Assembly (NCBI GenBank): GCA_036378435.1
Contig: DASUWK010000035.1
Coordinates: forward strand, 1 to 21,651
DNA length: 21,651 bases
Direction: 5' to 3'
DNA from: DASUWK01 sp036378435
Lineage (GTDB): Bacteria; Chloroflexota; Dormibacteria; Dormibacterales; Dormibacteraceae
The translations under genes and the position numbers were made by a program. Below are positions 7,776 to 14,323 of the stretch, piece after piece. The notes under the pieces were generated by a model. The model worked only from the letters and a program-made list of their open reading frames with translations. It was not told where the DNA came from and ran no database searches. Numbering within the stretch: the stretch's first letter is position 1; every line of letters begins with the position of its first letter.

Positions 7776-9308
7776 GTGGCCACGCTTGAGCTAAACGCGC
7801 CGTCGGGGCGGTCAGAGGTCGGACATCGCCTGCTGGAGGCGGTCCCGGGCCTGACCAGCTGGACGCTGCTCCTGGCGCCTGCCTGGGTCTCGATCGTGAC
7901 CGGGGCGATGGGGCTGGACGGCGCGTACTGGATCGCGGTCGCGATCCTCGCCTTCGACTGCTACTGGCTGGTCCGCTCCCTGTTCGTGATCACCAACATC
8001 TACCGGACCTGGTTCCGGCTCCGGCACGCGATGGCGACCGACTGGCTGGCGAAGTGCGAGGAGCCGGTGGGGGAGGGACGGCCGCAGCCGCTCGACTACT
8101 ACCACCTGGCGATCATCCCGACCTACACCGAGCCCTACCACGTGCTGCAGGAGACGGTCCGAGCCATCGCTGACGCGGCCTATCCCACCGAGCGCAAGCT
8201 CGTGGCCGTCATCACGCGGGAGACCGATGAGGCCGGCTGGGGACACGTCGCCCGCCTGCGCGAGGAGTTCGGCTCGCGGCTGGCCGCGTTCTACCACGTG
8301 AAGGATCCGTTGGAGCCGGGGATCGTGATCGGCAAGTCGGCGGCCATGAACTGGGGCGGCCGCTGGATGCACCAGGTGCTGCTGGACGAGGGCTACGACC
8401 CATCGCTGGTCCTGGTGACAGACCTCGACTCGGACTACCGCGTCCACCGGCAGTACCTGCCTTGGGTGAGCTATCACCACGCCCGCGAGGAGGACCGCGA
8501 CTGCGTCCTGTGGCAGCCCGTGCCCCTCTTCCACAACAACATCTGGCGGGTGCCCACCGCGGTGCGCGTGATGAGCGCGAGCACGACGCAGTGGCAGATG
8601 TACCTGCACTCGAGGCCGGCGCGGCTGGTGGCGTTCTCGAGCTACACGTGCTCGCTGAAGTTCGTCCACGACGCCGGCTACTGGGACAAGGACGTCATCC
8701 CGGAGGACTCGCGCTTCTACTGGAAGGCGTTCTTCAGCTTCGGCACGCGCTTTAGAGTCAAGCCGCTGTACCTGCCGCTGTACGGCGACTCGCCGACCGG
8801 CCGCGACTACGCGGCCGCCCACCTGAGCCAGTACAACCAGATCAAGCGCTGGGCGTGGGGGATCACGGACATCCCCTATGTGCTGGAGCGCCTTTTCGGG
8901 CACGCCGAGATTCCGCTGCGGGCGCGCCTGCGGCGCTTCTTCAACCTCTACGTGAACCACGTCAACTGGGTGTTCCTGCCCGTGCTGTTGATGTTCGGGG
9001 CTTCGATGCCGATCTGGGTCTCCACCGACTTCTCGCTGACGACCTTCGGCGAGAACGTCTGGGGGCTCTCGACCGCGATCGTGACCTGCACGCTGGCGAC
9101 CGTCGTCGCGCTCATCTACCTCGAGGCGCGGATGCTGCCGCCCAAGCCGAAGGAGTGGTCGCTCCCGCGCCGGCTCGTGGCCCACCTGCAGTACTTCGCG
9201 TACCCGGCGGTCGGGCTGGTGCTGTCGGTCATCCCCGCCCTGGAAGCGCACACCCGCCTGCTCTTCGGTCAGTACCTCGAGTACAAGATCACCGAGAAGG
9301 GAGTCTGA
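7776..9308 (+). CDS. Membrane family 2 glycosyltransferase, processive type
   Basis: A 510-residue inner-membrane glycosyltransferase resembling the cellulose synthase/hyaluronan synthase class. Two N-terminal membrane segments (about 27-46 and 50-76) precede a cytosolic GT-A domain with the D216-L-D218-S-D220 nucleotide-sugar/metal motif. A candidate catalytic ED pair (E310-D311, VIPEDSRFYW) and Q355-I-K-R-W359, the QxxRW motif of processive GT2 enzymes, follow. Three or so membrane helices at about 393-415, 425-448 and 470-490 close the protein. It probably polymerises or transfers sugars across or at the membrane; donor and acceptor are not readable. It stands alone, 3.4 kb from the polysaccharide locus proper, without a BcsB- or PilZ-like partner. 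GTG 7776 is the start, with a CATAAT box 8 nt before it. Confidence 0.85.
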   Translation: MATLELNAPSGRSEVGHRLLEAVPGLTSWTLLLAPAWVSIVTGAMGLDGAYWIAVAILAFDCYWLVRSLFVITNIYRTWFRLRHAMATDWLAKCEEPVGEGRPQPLDYYHLAIIPTYTEPYHVLQETVRAIADAAYPTERKLVAVITRETDEAGWGHVARLREEFGSRLAAFYHVKDPLEPGIVIGKSAAMNWGGRWMHQVLLDEGYDPSLVLVTDLDSDYRVHRQYLPWVSYHHAREEDRDCVLWQPVPLFHNNIWRVPTAVRVMSASTTQWQMYLHSRPARLVAFSSYTCSLKFVHDAGYWDKDVIPEDSRFYWKAFFSFGTRFRVKPLYLPLYGDSPTGRDYAAAHLSQYNQIKRWAWGITDIPYVLERLFGHAEIPLRARLRRFFNLYVNHVNWVFLPVLLMFGASMPIWVSTDFSLTTFGENVWGLSTAIVTCTLATVVALIYLEARMLPPKPKEWSLPRRLVAHLQYFAYPAVGLVLSVIPALEAHTRLLFGQYLEYKITEKGV

Positions 9309-9317
9309 CGGTGGCGA

Positions 9318-9390
9318 CCAAAACGCGGCCATCCGCCGGCGAATGTGCGTCACGGCGTCCAAAACTGGCCACATCCGCCGGCGGATGCGC
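9318..9390. repeat. Two imperfect tandem copies of a ~32-bp element, 41-bp period
   Basis: Copy 1 begins at 9318 and copy 2 at 9359, both starting CCAAAAC and both carrying CATCCGCCGGCG. In copy 2 the core is a perfect 16-bp palindrome (CATCCGCC-GGCGGATG, 9372-9387); in copy 1 (9330-9345) one base breaks it. The 41-bp period is close to four helical turns. The pair lies between the GT2 stop and the promoter of the small protein gene. It may be an operator pair or a terminator relic; no T-run follows on the plus strand. Confidence 0.5.
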
Positions 9391-9413
9391 CGCCCGTCTC
9401 AGTCAAGCGTTAA

Positions 9414-9453
9414 CAAACACCTGTTTGACTACCGGACGTAGCCGTGCTACCTT
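9414..9453 (+). promoter_or_regulatory. Promoter with operator-like dyad for the small helical protein
   Basis: TTGACT (9425-9430) and TACCTT (9448-9453) are 17 bp apart, and the ATG follows 8 nt after the -10 box. The spacing is ideal and the message would be leaderless. A perfect dyad, CAAACA-CC-TGTTTG (9414-9427), overlaps the first three bases of the -35 box. A protein bound there would block or modulate RNA polymerase. This is the clearest promoter in the window. Confidence 0.68.
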
Positions 9454-9461
9454 GCGCGAAC

Positions 9462-9665
9462 ATGCGTTTGAGCCCGGGCGATCCACGACACATCGAGCAC
9501 CTCCAGGCTCAGATCGAGGCTTTGCTGGAAGAGGACTGGAAGGGACGCCCGGCTGAGGAGCTGGCCGAGCAGCTGAAGAAGCTGCGCAAGCAGATCGTCG
9601 CGTCGACGACCGTCTACCAGATGCGGATGCGGCTCCTGCAGCGAGGCCGGGCCGAAGCCAGCTGA
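9462..9665 (+). CDS. Small helical protein of unknown function (67 aa)
   Basis: A 67-residue protein without a recognised family. After a short N-terminal stretch (MRLSPGDPRH) it is almost wholly predicted helix, with regularly spaced leucines and charged residues (IEHLQAQIEALLEEDW, then AEELAEQLKKLRKQIV) and an Arg-rich C-terminus. That pattern fits a coiled-coil or helical hairpin, perhaps a dimer or a binding partner of another protein. There is no signal peptide, membrane segment, cysteine or zinc motif. The start at ATG 9462 is supported by an ideal promoter ending 8 nt upstream; an in-frame ATG is not available further upstream without crossing the promoter. The gene is flanked by convergent cytochrome b genes and is probably monocistronic. 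Confidence 0.72.
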   Translation: MRLSPGDPRHIEHLQAQIEALLEEDWKGRPAEELAEQLKKLRKQIVASTTVYQMRMRLLQRGRAEAS

Positions 9666-9706
9666 GCCCTCGTACGGCACCGCGGCCGGCACCGAGCCCT
9701 TAACTC

Positions 9707-9745
9707 GAGCCGGGATGGGGCCCGCGGCCGGCCGCGGGCCGGCTC
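9707..9745. terminator. Second copy of the GC palindrome, between convergent genes
   Basis: Bases 9719-9740 form a perfect 22-bp palindrome (GGCCCGCGGCC and its reverse complement), identical to the core at 5770-5791. An outer GAGCC/GGCTC pairing (9707-9711 with 9741-9745) extends the stem across a 7-base bulge. It lies between the small helical protein gene (plus) and the cytochrome b subunit IV-like gene (minus), which is where a bidirectional terminator would be expected. No T-run is present. Confidence 0.5.
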
Positions 9746-9759
9746 AAGCGGGCGGAGGG

Positions 9760-10425
9760 TCAGCCCCCGCTGATACCTAAGAGCGTGATCCCGGACACCG
9801 CCCACAGCGTCAGGAACAGGATCAGCGCGATGAAGAGCACCCAGCCCGTGCCGGTGATGATGTTGTGCCCCGGGATCGGCCAGCTCGTCCAGCCGAGCCG
9901 CTTCGGAAGTACGTAGGCGAGGATCTTGTCGACGAACGGCCAGACCAGCAGGCCGGTCACGATCGCCGGCACGATCAGGAAGTTGACGACGAACTCATTG
10001 CCGAGCTTCAGGGCCTGGAACAGGAACAGGAAGTACCAGTCCGGGCGCGGGATGACCACGGTGCGCGGGTCGGCCGAAGCCTCCAGCGCCATGTCCTTCT
10101 GCACGAACGCGGCCATCAGGCCGACCGTGAGCAGCATGATCACGGCGATGATCGGGTAGGGCCAGAAGTGGTCCGGGAAGAAGGGATGCGTCTCCTCGTC
10201 CGGCAGGTCGTCCGCCAGGTGCTGGCCGGCCGCGCCCATGAGGATGGGGAAGAGGGCCAGCCCCACCAGGACGGGGTACAGGATGTGGTCGGGCCCGATC
10301 GGGAGGCGCTTGTACTCCGGCTCCAGCGAGTGGCCGCCGCCGTGGCCGTCGAGCTCGACCTCGACCGGGGTCGCCGTGGCGGCGCCAGGTCCCTCGCGGT
10401 ACTCGCCGCGACCTACGGACGCCAT
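9760..10425 (-). CDS. Cytochrome b C-terminal half (subunit IV-like) of the quinol-oxidising complex
   Basis: A 221-residue membrane protein equal to the C-terminal part of cytochrome b. It carries the quinol-site motif as PDWYF (in IPRPDWYFLFLFQALK), the variant typical of b6f and Gram-positive complexes rather than PEWY. Membrane segments lie at about 46-66, 90-111, 146-168 and 195-217. The N-terminal ~45 residues are hydrophilic with a His/Gly patch (DGHGGGHS). There is no CxxCH motif, so unlike Bacillus QcrC it is not fused to a cytochrome c. It is encoded one base after the stop of the b6-like gene, so the two are surely co-translated or at least co-transcribed. It forms the quinol-oxidation site together with the b6-like subunit and the Rieske protein. 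Confidence 0.92.
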   Translation of the reverse strand: MASVGRGEYREGPGAATATPVEVELDGHGGGHSLEPEYKRLPIGPDHILYPVLVGLALFPILMGAAGQHLADDLPDEETHPFFPDHFWPYPIIAVIMLLTVGLMAAFVQKDMALEASADPRTVVIPRPDWYFLFLFQALKLGNEFVVNFLIVPAIVTGLLVWPFVDKILAYVLPKRLGWTSWPIPGHNIITGTGWVLFIALILFLTLWAVSGITLLGISGG

Positions 10426-10426
10426 C

Positions 10427-11119
10427 TCAGAGCGGCTCCGAGATGCCGTGCTGCCGGATCAGCCGGAAGTGCACGTACATCAGCAGGATCAGCAGGCCGG
10501 GGACCAAGAACACATGGATCGCGAAGAAGCGCTGCAGGGTGAGCGGGCCTTCGACCGCGCCGCCCAGCAGCAGCGTCTTGAGCAGTGGCCCGAGGATGGG
10601 CGCCGTCCCGGTGATCTCGATCGTGACGTTGGTCGCCCAGTAGGCCTTGGTGTCCCAGGGGAGCAGGTAGCCGGTCAGGGAGAGGATGAAGATGCAGAGC
10701 AGCATCACGACCCCGACCATCCAGTTCAGCTCCCGCGGCGCGCGGTACGAGCCCGTCCAGAAGACCCGTGCCATGTGCAGCACGACCATGACGATCAGCA
10801 GGTTGGCCGACCAGAAATGGATGCCGCGCATCAGCCAGCCCAGGTAGACGTTGTTCATCAGGAACTGGACGCTCGTGTACGCCGGCGCCGGGTTCCCGGA
10901 GGCATCGGGGACGTAGTAGAAGGCGAGGAAGACACCCGTCAGCAGCTGGAAGGTGATCAGGATGAACACCATCCCGCCGAAGCAGTAATAGAAGGCGTTC
11001 GCGAAGTTGGGAACCCGCTGGTACAGCGCCTCGTCGACGGACTTGCTGAACGGATAACGCTCGTCGAGCCAATCGACGACTGCGATCTGAATGTCGCGCG
11101 GGTTAGGCAGAACTGCCAT
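10427..11119 (-). CDS. qcrB: Cytochrome b N-terminal half (b6-like)
   Basis: A 230-residue diheme membrane protein with four helices. The haem ligands are H101 and H115 (13 residues between) and H202 and H217 (14 between, the b6-type spacing). C46 in FYYCFGGM aligns with cytochrome b6 Cys35, which binds the extra high-spin haem ci in b6f and Bacillus-type complexes, so this protein probably carries it as well. It passes electrons across the membrane during quinol oxidation in respiration. The gene starts 3 bases after the Rieske stop, and the subunit IV-like gene starts one base after its own stop, giving a tight qcrA-qcrB-subunit IV operon. The length is that of b6, not the ~550 residues of the unsplit actinobacterial QcrB. 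Confidence 0.95.
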   Translation of the reverse strand: MAVLPNPRDIQIAVVDWLDERYPFSKSVDEALYQRVPNFANAFYYCFGGMVFILITFQLLTGVFLAFYYVPDASGNPAPAYTSVQFLMNNVYLGWLMRGIHFWSANLLIVMVVLHMARVFWTGSYRAPRELNWMVGVVMLLCIFILSLTGYLLPWDTKAYWATNVTIEITGTAPILGPLLKTLLLGGAVEGPLTLQRFFAIHVFLVPGLLILLMYVHFRLIRQHGISEPL

Positions 11120-11122
11120 CAG

Positions 11123-11677
11123 CTACTGACCTTGGCCAAGGATAAGCCCGTCGACCACGATCTCGTTGGGCTGGCTGCCGCGCCTCCAGGCCAGCGTCGC
11201 CAGGCCGGCCGTCGCCGGTCCGTGGATGACGTCGCCCTTGATGTTGAACTGCGAGCCGTGGCACGGGCACTTGAAGATGCCGTCCGGCGGGCTGAAGCCG
11301 ACCGAGCAGCCCAGGTGCGGGCAGCGGGTCGCGAAGACCTCCAGCTGCTGGCCCTCGCCCGGGTTGACGAGGAAGCCCCCGAAGGTCGCGTCGCCGGGTG
11401 AGTTCTGGCCGCCGCCGGTGGCCATCAGGAAGGCCGAGTTGGCCGGCGCGTTGAACTGCACGACGCTCTTGGGCGGGATCGACGTCAGGTCGCCCTGCAG
11501 CGAGACCTTGAGGCCGGACTTGCGCTGGCCCTTGGGGGGCGGCGCCCAGACGTAGATCAGGATCGGACCGAGCCCGGCGACGACCGTGGCCGTGAGCAAC
11601 GCCGCCATCCACCAACCGAGGAAGGTGCGGCGGTTGACCTTGGGCTGCGGGAGCGGCGCGTCGAAATCGGTCGCGAT
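11123..11677 (-). CDS. qcrA: Rieske iron-sulfur protein, Tat-exported; start codon uncertain
   Basis: The [2Fe-2S] subunit of the cytochrome bc/b6f-type complex, taking electrons from quinol. Counting from the ATG at 11608, C96-P-H98-L-G-C101 and C114-P-C116-H117 hold the cluster (C96, H98, C114, H117) and the stabilising disulfide (C101, C116). A single N-terminal helix anchors it. The ATG at 11608 lies inside that helix. Immediately upstream and in frame the DNA encodes VNRRTFLGWW, a twin-arginine export motif of the kind Rieske proteins need. No ATG, GTG, TTG or CTG exists between it and the in-frame stop just upstream, so the true start may be ATC at 11677 or 11683. I use 11677; 11608 is the conservative alternative. 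It is first in the operon and divergent from trpS. Confidence 0.85.
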   Translation of the reverse strand: MATDFDAPLPQPKVNRRTFLGWWMAALLTATVVAGLGPILIYVWAPPPKGQRKSGLKVSLQGDLTSIPPKSVVQFNAPANSAFLMATGGGQNSPGDATFGGFLVNPGEGQQLEVFATRCPHLGCSVGFSPPDGIFKCPCHGSQFNIKGDVIHGPATAGLATLAWRRGSQPNEIVVDGLILGQGQ

Positions 11678-11685
11678 TGCGATCC

Positions 11686-11692
11686 AATTATC
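11686..11692. promoter_or_regulatory. Shared AT-rich -10 element between qcrA and trpS
   Basis: On the minus strand this reads GATAAT (11692-11687), one base from consensus, facing qcrA. On the plus strand it reads AATTAT (11686-11691), 4 bases before the trpS ATG. It is the only AT-rich stretch in the interval, so the two promoters probably overlap face to face and only one polymerase could use it at a time. Confidence 0.45.
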
Positions 11693-11695
11693 CCA

Positions 11696-12685
11696 ATGCG
11701 CGTCTTCTCAGGGATACAACCGACGGGAGCGAAGCATTTCGGCAACTACTCCGGGGGCTTTCGCCAATACGCCAAGACCCAGGACCTGGGCGAGGCGTTC
11801 TTCTGCGTCGTCGACCTGCACTCGATCACCATCGAATACGACCCCGAGGAGCTGCGCCGGACCACGCTCGACCTGGCGGCGATGCTCTTCGCCACCGGCC
11901 TGGACCCGCAGCGGTCGACCGTCTTCGTCCAGAGCCACAACCCCGCGCACGCCCAGGCGGCGTGGCTGCTGGGGGCGGTGGCGAGCTTCGGCGAGCTGAA
12001 GCGCATGACCCAGTTCAAGGACAAGTCGGCCGCCCACGATTTCGTCTCCTCCGGCCTCTTCACCTACCCCGTACTGATGGCGGGCGACATCCTGCTCTAC
12101 CAGACCGATGTGGTTCCGATCGGCGACGACCAGCGCCAGCACCTGGAGCTCGCCCGTAACGTCGCCATCAGGTTCAACCAGCGGTTCGGCGACACCTTCA
12201 AGGTTCCGGAGGCGATGTACCCGGACGACGGCGCCCGGATCATGGACCTCACCGAGCCGAAGAAGAAGATGTCGACCTCCACCAGCCCGGAGATGGGGAA
12301 GATCTTGATCGCCGACCCACCCGACCTGATCCGCCGGAAGGTGAAAAGCGCCATGACGGACACGGGCAAGGAGGTGAGGCGCGGACCCTCGAAGCCCGGG
12401 ATCACGAACCTGATCGACATCATGGCCGTCGCCACCGGCCGTGCGGCGGCCGACATCGAGCGGGAGTTCGAGGGCCAGGGCTACGGCGCCTTCAAGAGCG
12501 CGGTGGCCGAAGCCGTGGTCGAATGCCTGCGGCCCTATCGCGAGGCCTATGAGACCGCCCGCGCCGACCCCGGCGAGCTCCAGCGGCTGCTGGCGCAGGG
12601 CGCCCGCAAGGCGATCGAGGTCTCCGAACCGACGCTCGAGGCGATGTACGAGCGGATGGGGTTCGCCCGGCCGGCGCGGGTCTAG
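11696..12685 (+). CDS. trpS: Tryptophanyl-tRNA synthetase
   Basis: A 329-residue class I aminoacyl-tRNA synthetase that charges tRNA-Trp. The HIGH-equivalent is PTGAKHFGNY (residues 9-18), the tryptophan-site MAGDILLYQ contains D131, and the KMSKS loop is K191-MSTS. The length and order match bacterial TrpS. The ATG at 11696 is the first codon of the conserved N-terminus (RVFSGIQPTG) and lies 4 nt after an AT-rich box, so the message is probably leaderless. The flippase gene starts 2 bases after its stop, so the polysaccharide locus may be partly driven from the trpS promoter. No T-box or attenuator is seen, nor is there room for one. Confidence 0.97.
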   Translation: MRVFSGIQPTGAKHFGNYSGGFRQYAKTQDLGEAFFCVVDLHSITIEYDPEELRRTTLDLAAMLFATGLDPQRSTVFVQSHNPAHAQAAWLLGAVASFGELKRMTQFKDKSAAHDFVSSGLFTYPVLMAGDILLYQTDVVPIGDDQRQHLELARNVAIRFNQRFGDTFKVPEAMYPDDGARIMDLTEPKKKMSTSTSPEMGKILIADPPDLIRRKVKSAMTDTGKEVRRGPSKPGITNLIDIMAVATGRAAADIEREFEGQGYGAFKSAVAEAVVECLRPYREAYETARADPGELQRLLAQGARKAIEVSEPTLEAMYERMGFARPARV

Positions 12686-12687
12686 AG

Positions 12688-14148
12688 GTGGACGAAGCTC
12701 AAAGGGGCGCCCGAGCCCGCGTCCAGGGCATGGGCTCTCTCGCGATCCGCAACACCGCGCTCGTGCTCACCGCCCGCGTCGCCTCGCGGCTGCTGGCGCT
12801 GGTGACGGTCATCGCCACCGGCAACCACCTCGGCGCCGACCACTACGGCCAGTTCCAGACGGTCGTGAACTACACCGCCCTCGTCGCCGTGCTGGTGGAC
12901 CTCGGCTTCAACACCCTCTACGTGCGCGAAGGCGCCCGGCACCCGGGCGAGCTGAGCCGCTACCTGAACAACGTCCTGTCGAGCAAGGCGCTGCTCGCCC
13001 TCCTCGGGCTGTTGGTGCTGAGCCTGGCGCTCGGCTTCAACGGGCTCGGCTCGCTGATCGCCGCCGGCTTCGCCCTGATGGTCCTGACGACGTACTCCAA
13101 CCTGCTCCGGAACACCCTGTACGCGCTCCAAAACCTCACCTACGAGGCGGTGGCGATCGTGCTGGAGGCGGTTGTCCTGCTGGGACTGGTCATCCTCGGG
13201 ATCCGCACGCACCAGGGCGTCGCGTACTTCCTCTGGGCGTACGCGGGCAGCTACGCGTTTTCCTGCGCGTATTTCGTCACCGTCCTCGGCGCGCGCCGGA
13301 TGGTGACTTTCGGCGTCCGGCTCGAGTGGACCCTGATCCGGCGCTGGTTCTGGTCGGGGCTGCCGTTCGCGCTGACCTTCGTGATCACGACGATCTATTT
13401 CAAGATCGACCAGCCGCTCCTCTACGCCCTGCGGCCGCACGCGGAGGCCGGCTGGTACGGCTTCGCCTACAAGCCCTTCGAGTCGCTGCTGTTCATCCCG
13501 CAGTCGATGCTGGCGGTCGTCTTCCCGGTGATGTCGGTGTATTACCACCAGGCGAAAGAGCGCCTGCAGCCGACGATCAACCTCTTCTTCAAGGCCCTCG
13601 TTCTGCTCGGCTGGCCGCTCACCGTCGGCACCGTCGTGCTCGCGCACGGCCTCAACGGGCTGCTCCACCTCTACCCGCAATCGGAACCGGCGCTGCGCAT
13701 CCTCGCGTTAGGAATCGTGTTCATGTTCGCGAGCAACACGTTCATCGCCGCGCTCAACGCGATCGACCGGCAGGTGCTCTTCACCTGGGCGGCCGCGGCC
13801 AGCATGGTGGTCAACGTCGCCCTCAACGCCGCCCTGATCCCGTTCTACGGGTACATCGGCAGCTCCTGGGCCACGGTCGTGACCGAGGTGGTGCTGCTCG
13901 CCGCCGCGTACGTGATGGTCGGGCGCGAGCTTTACCGGGCGCCGCTGCACCGCCTCGCGTGGAAACCGCTGCTCGCCGGGCTCGTGATGGGCGGCGCGAT
14001 CTGGCCGTTTCACCAGGCCACGGGCTGGACGACGCTGCTGGTGATCCTGCTCGGCGGCGCGGTCTACCTGGCCGCGGCATTCCTCCTGCGAGCGCTCGAC
14101 CCGCCCGAGCTGGCGCTGGCGCGCTCCGCGCTGAGGCGCGACGCGTGA
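12688..14148 (+). CDS. Polysaccharide flippase, Wzx/MOP superfamily
   Basis: A 486-residue integral membrane protein with roughly 12-14 hydrophobic helices and few long loops, as in lipid-linked oligosaccharide flippases. The N-terminus (SLAIRNTALVLTARVASRLLAL) and the AxxAGxYGFAYK-like stretch (LRPHAEAGWYGFAYKPFESLL) are characteristic of oligosaccharide repeat-unit translocases. It would move undecaprenyl- or decaprenyl-linked sugar units from the inner to the outer face of the membrane. The start is GTG 12688, 2 bases after trpS, with a short GAGG before it; ATG 12730 (MGSLAIRN) is a reasonable alternative. The sugar-phosphate transferase that would load the same carrier is encoded 175 bp downstream. 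No Wzy-type polymerase gene is visible in the window. Confidence 0.88.
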   Translation: MDEAQRGARARVQGMGSLAIRNTALVLTARVASRLLALVTVIATGNHLGADHYGQFQTVVNYTALVAVLVDLGFNTLYVREGARHPGELSRYLNNVLSSKALLALLGLLVLSLALGFNGLGSLIAAGFALMVLTTYSNLLRNTLYALQNLTYEAVAIVLEAVVLLGLVILGIRTHQGVAYFLWAYAGSYAFSCAYFVTVLGARRMVTFGVRLEWTLIRRWFWSGLPFALTFVITTIYFKIDQPLLYALRPHAEAGWYGFAYKPFESLLFIPQSMLAVVFPVMSVYYHQAKERLQPTINLFFKALVLLGWPLTVGTVVLAHGLNGLLHLYPQSEPALRILALGIVFMFASNTFIAALNAIDRQVLFTWAAAASMVVNVALNAALIPFYGYIGSSWATVVTEVVLLAAAYVMVGRELYRAPLHRLAWKPLLAGLVMGGAIWPFHQATGWTTLLVILLGGAVYLAAAFLLRALDPPELALARSALRRDA

Positions 14149-14323
14149 AATCGGGCTCCCGAGTCGGGATCCCCATCGGATCTGCGCCGCCCAGGCCGCT
14201 CGTCTGCGGCGTTGCCTCCTGTGCGCGCTCGGTCGCGCATCCTGATGCGCTCCGTCACGTGCTCGTCGGCGCCTGGCATCCGAGGGTCCGGGATCGCCGC
14301 ATCTCTCGGCGGGGCCCCGTCTC
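14149..14323 (+). other. 175-bp intergenic leader rich in small stem-loops
   Basis: No convincing gene lies here. It contains a dyad TCCCGA-G-TCGGGA (14157-14169), CGCCGC/GCGGCG (14185-14190 with 14206-14211), TGCGCG-CTCGGT-CGCGCA (14222-14239) and GCGCATC-CT-GATGCGC (14235-14250). The last two share bases and cannot form together. It may be a structured leader of the sugar-phosphate transferase message or a degenerate repeat. The function is unknown. Confidence 0.35.

Noticed and set aside
7812..9374. 520-residue minus-strand open frame opposite the GT2 gene.
   Set aside because: Antisense shadow with extreme Arg/His content; the GT2 frame has DxD and QxxRW motifs.
11103..11687. TTG start at 11687 for a protein covering the Rieske region.
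   Set aside because: It is in a different frame from the Cys-His cluster motifs and gives a shadow translation.
12682..13680. 332-residue minus-strand open frame opposite the flippase.
   Set aside because: Low-complexity Glu/Gln/His-rich translation typical of the reverse of a hydrophobic membrane gene.
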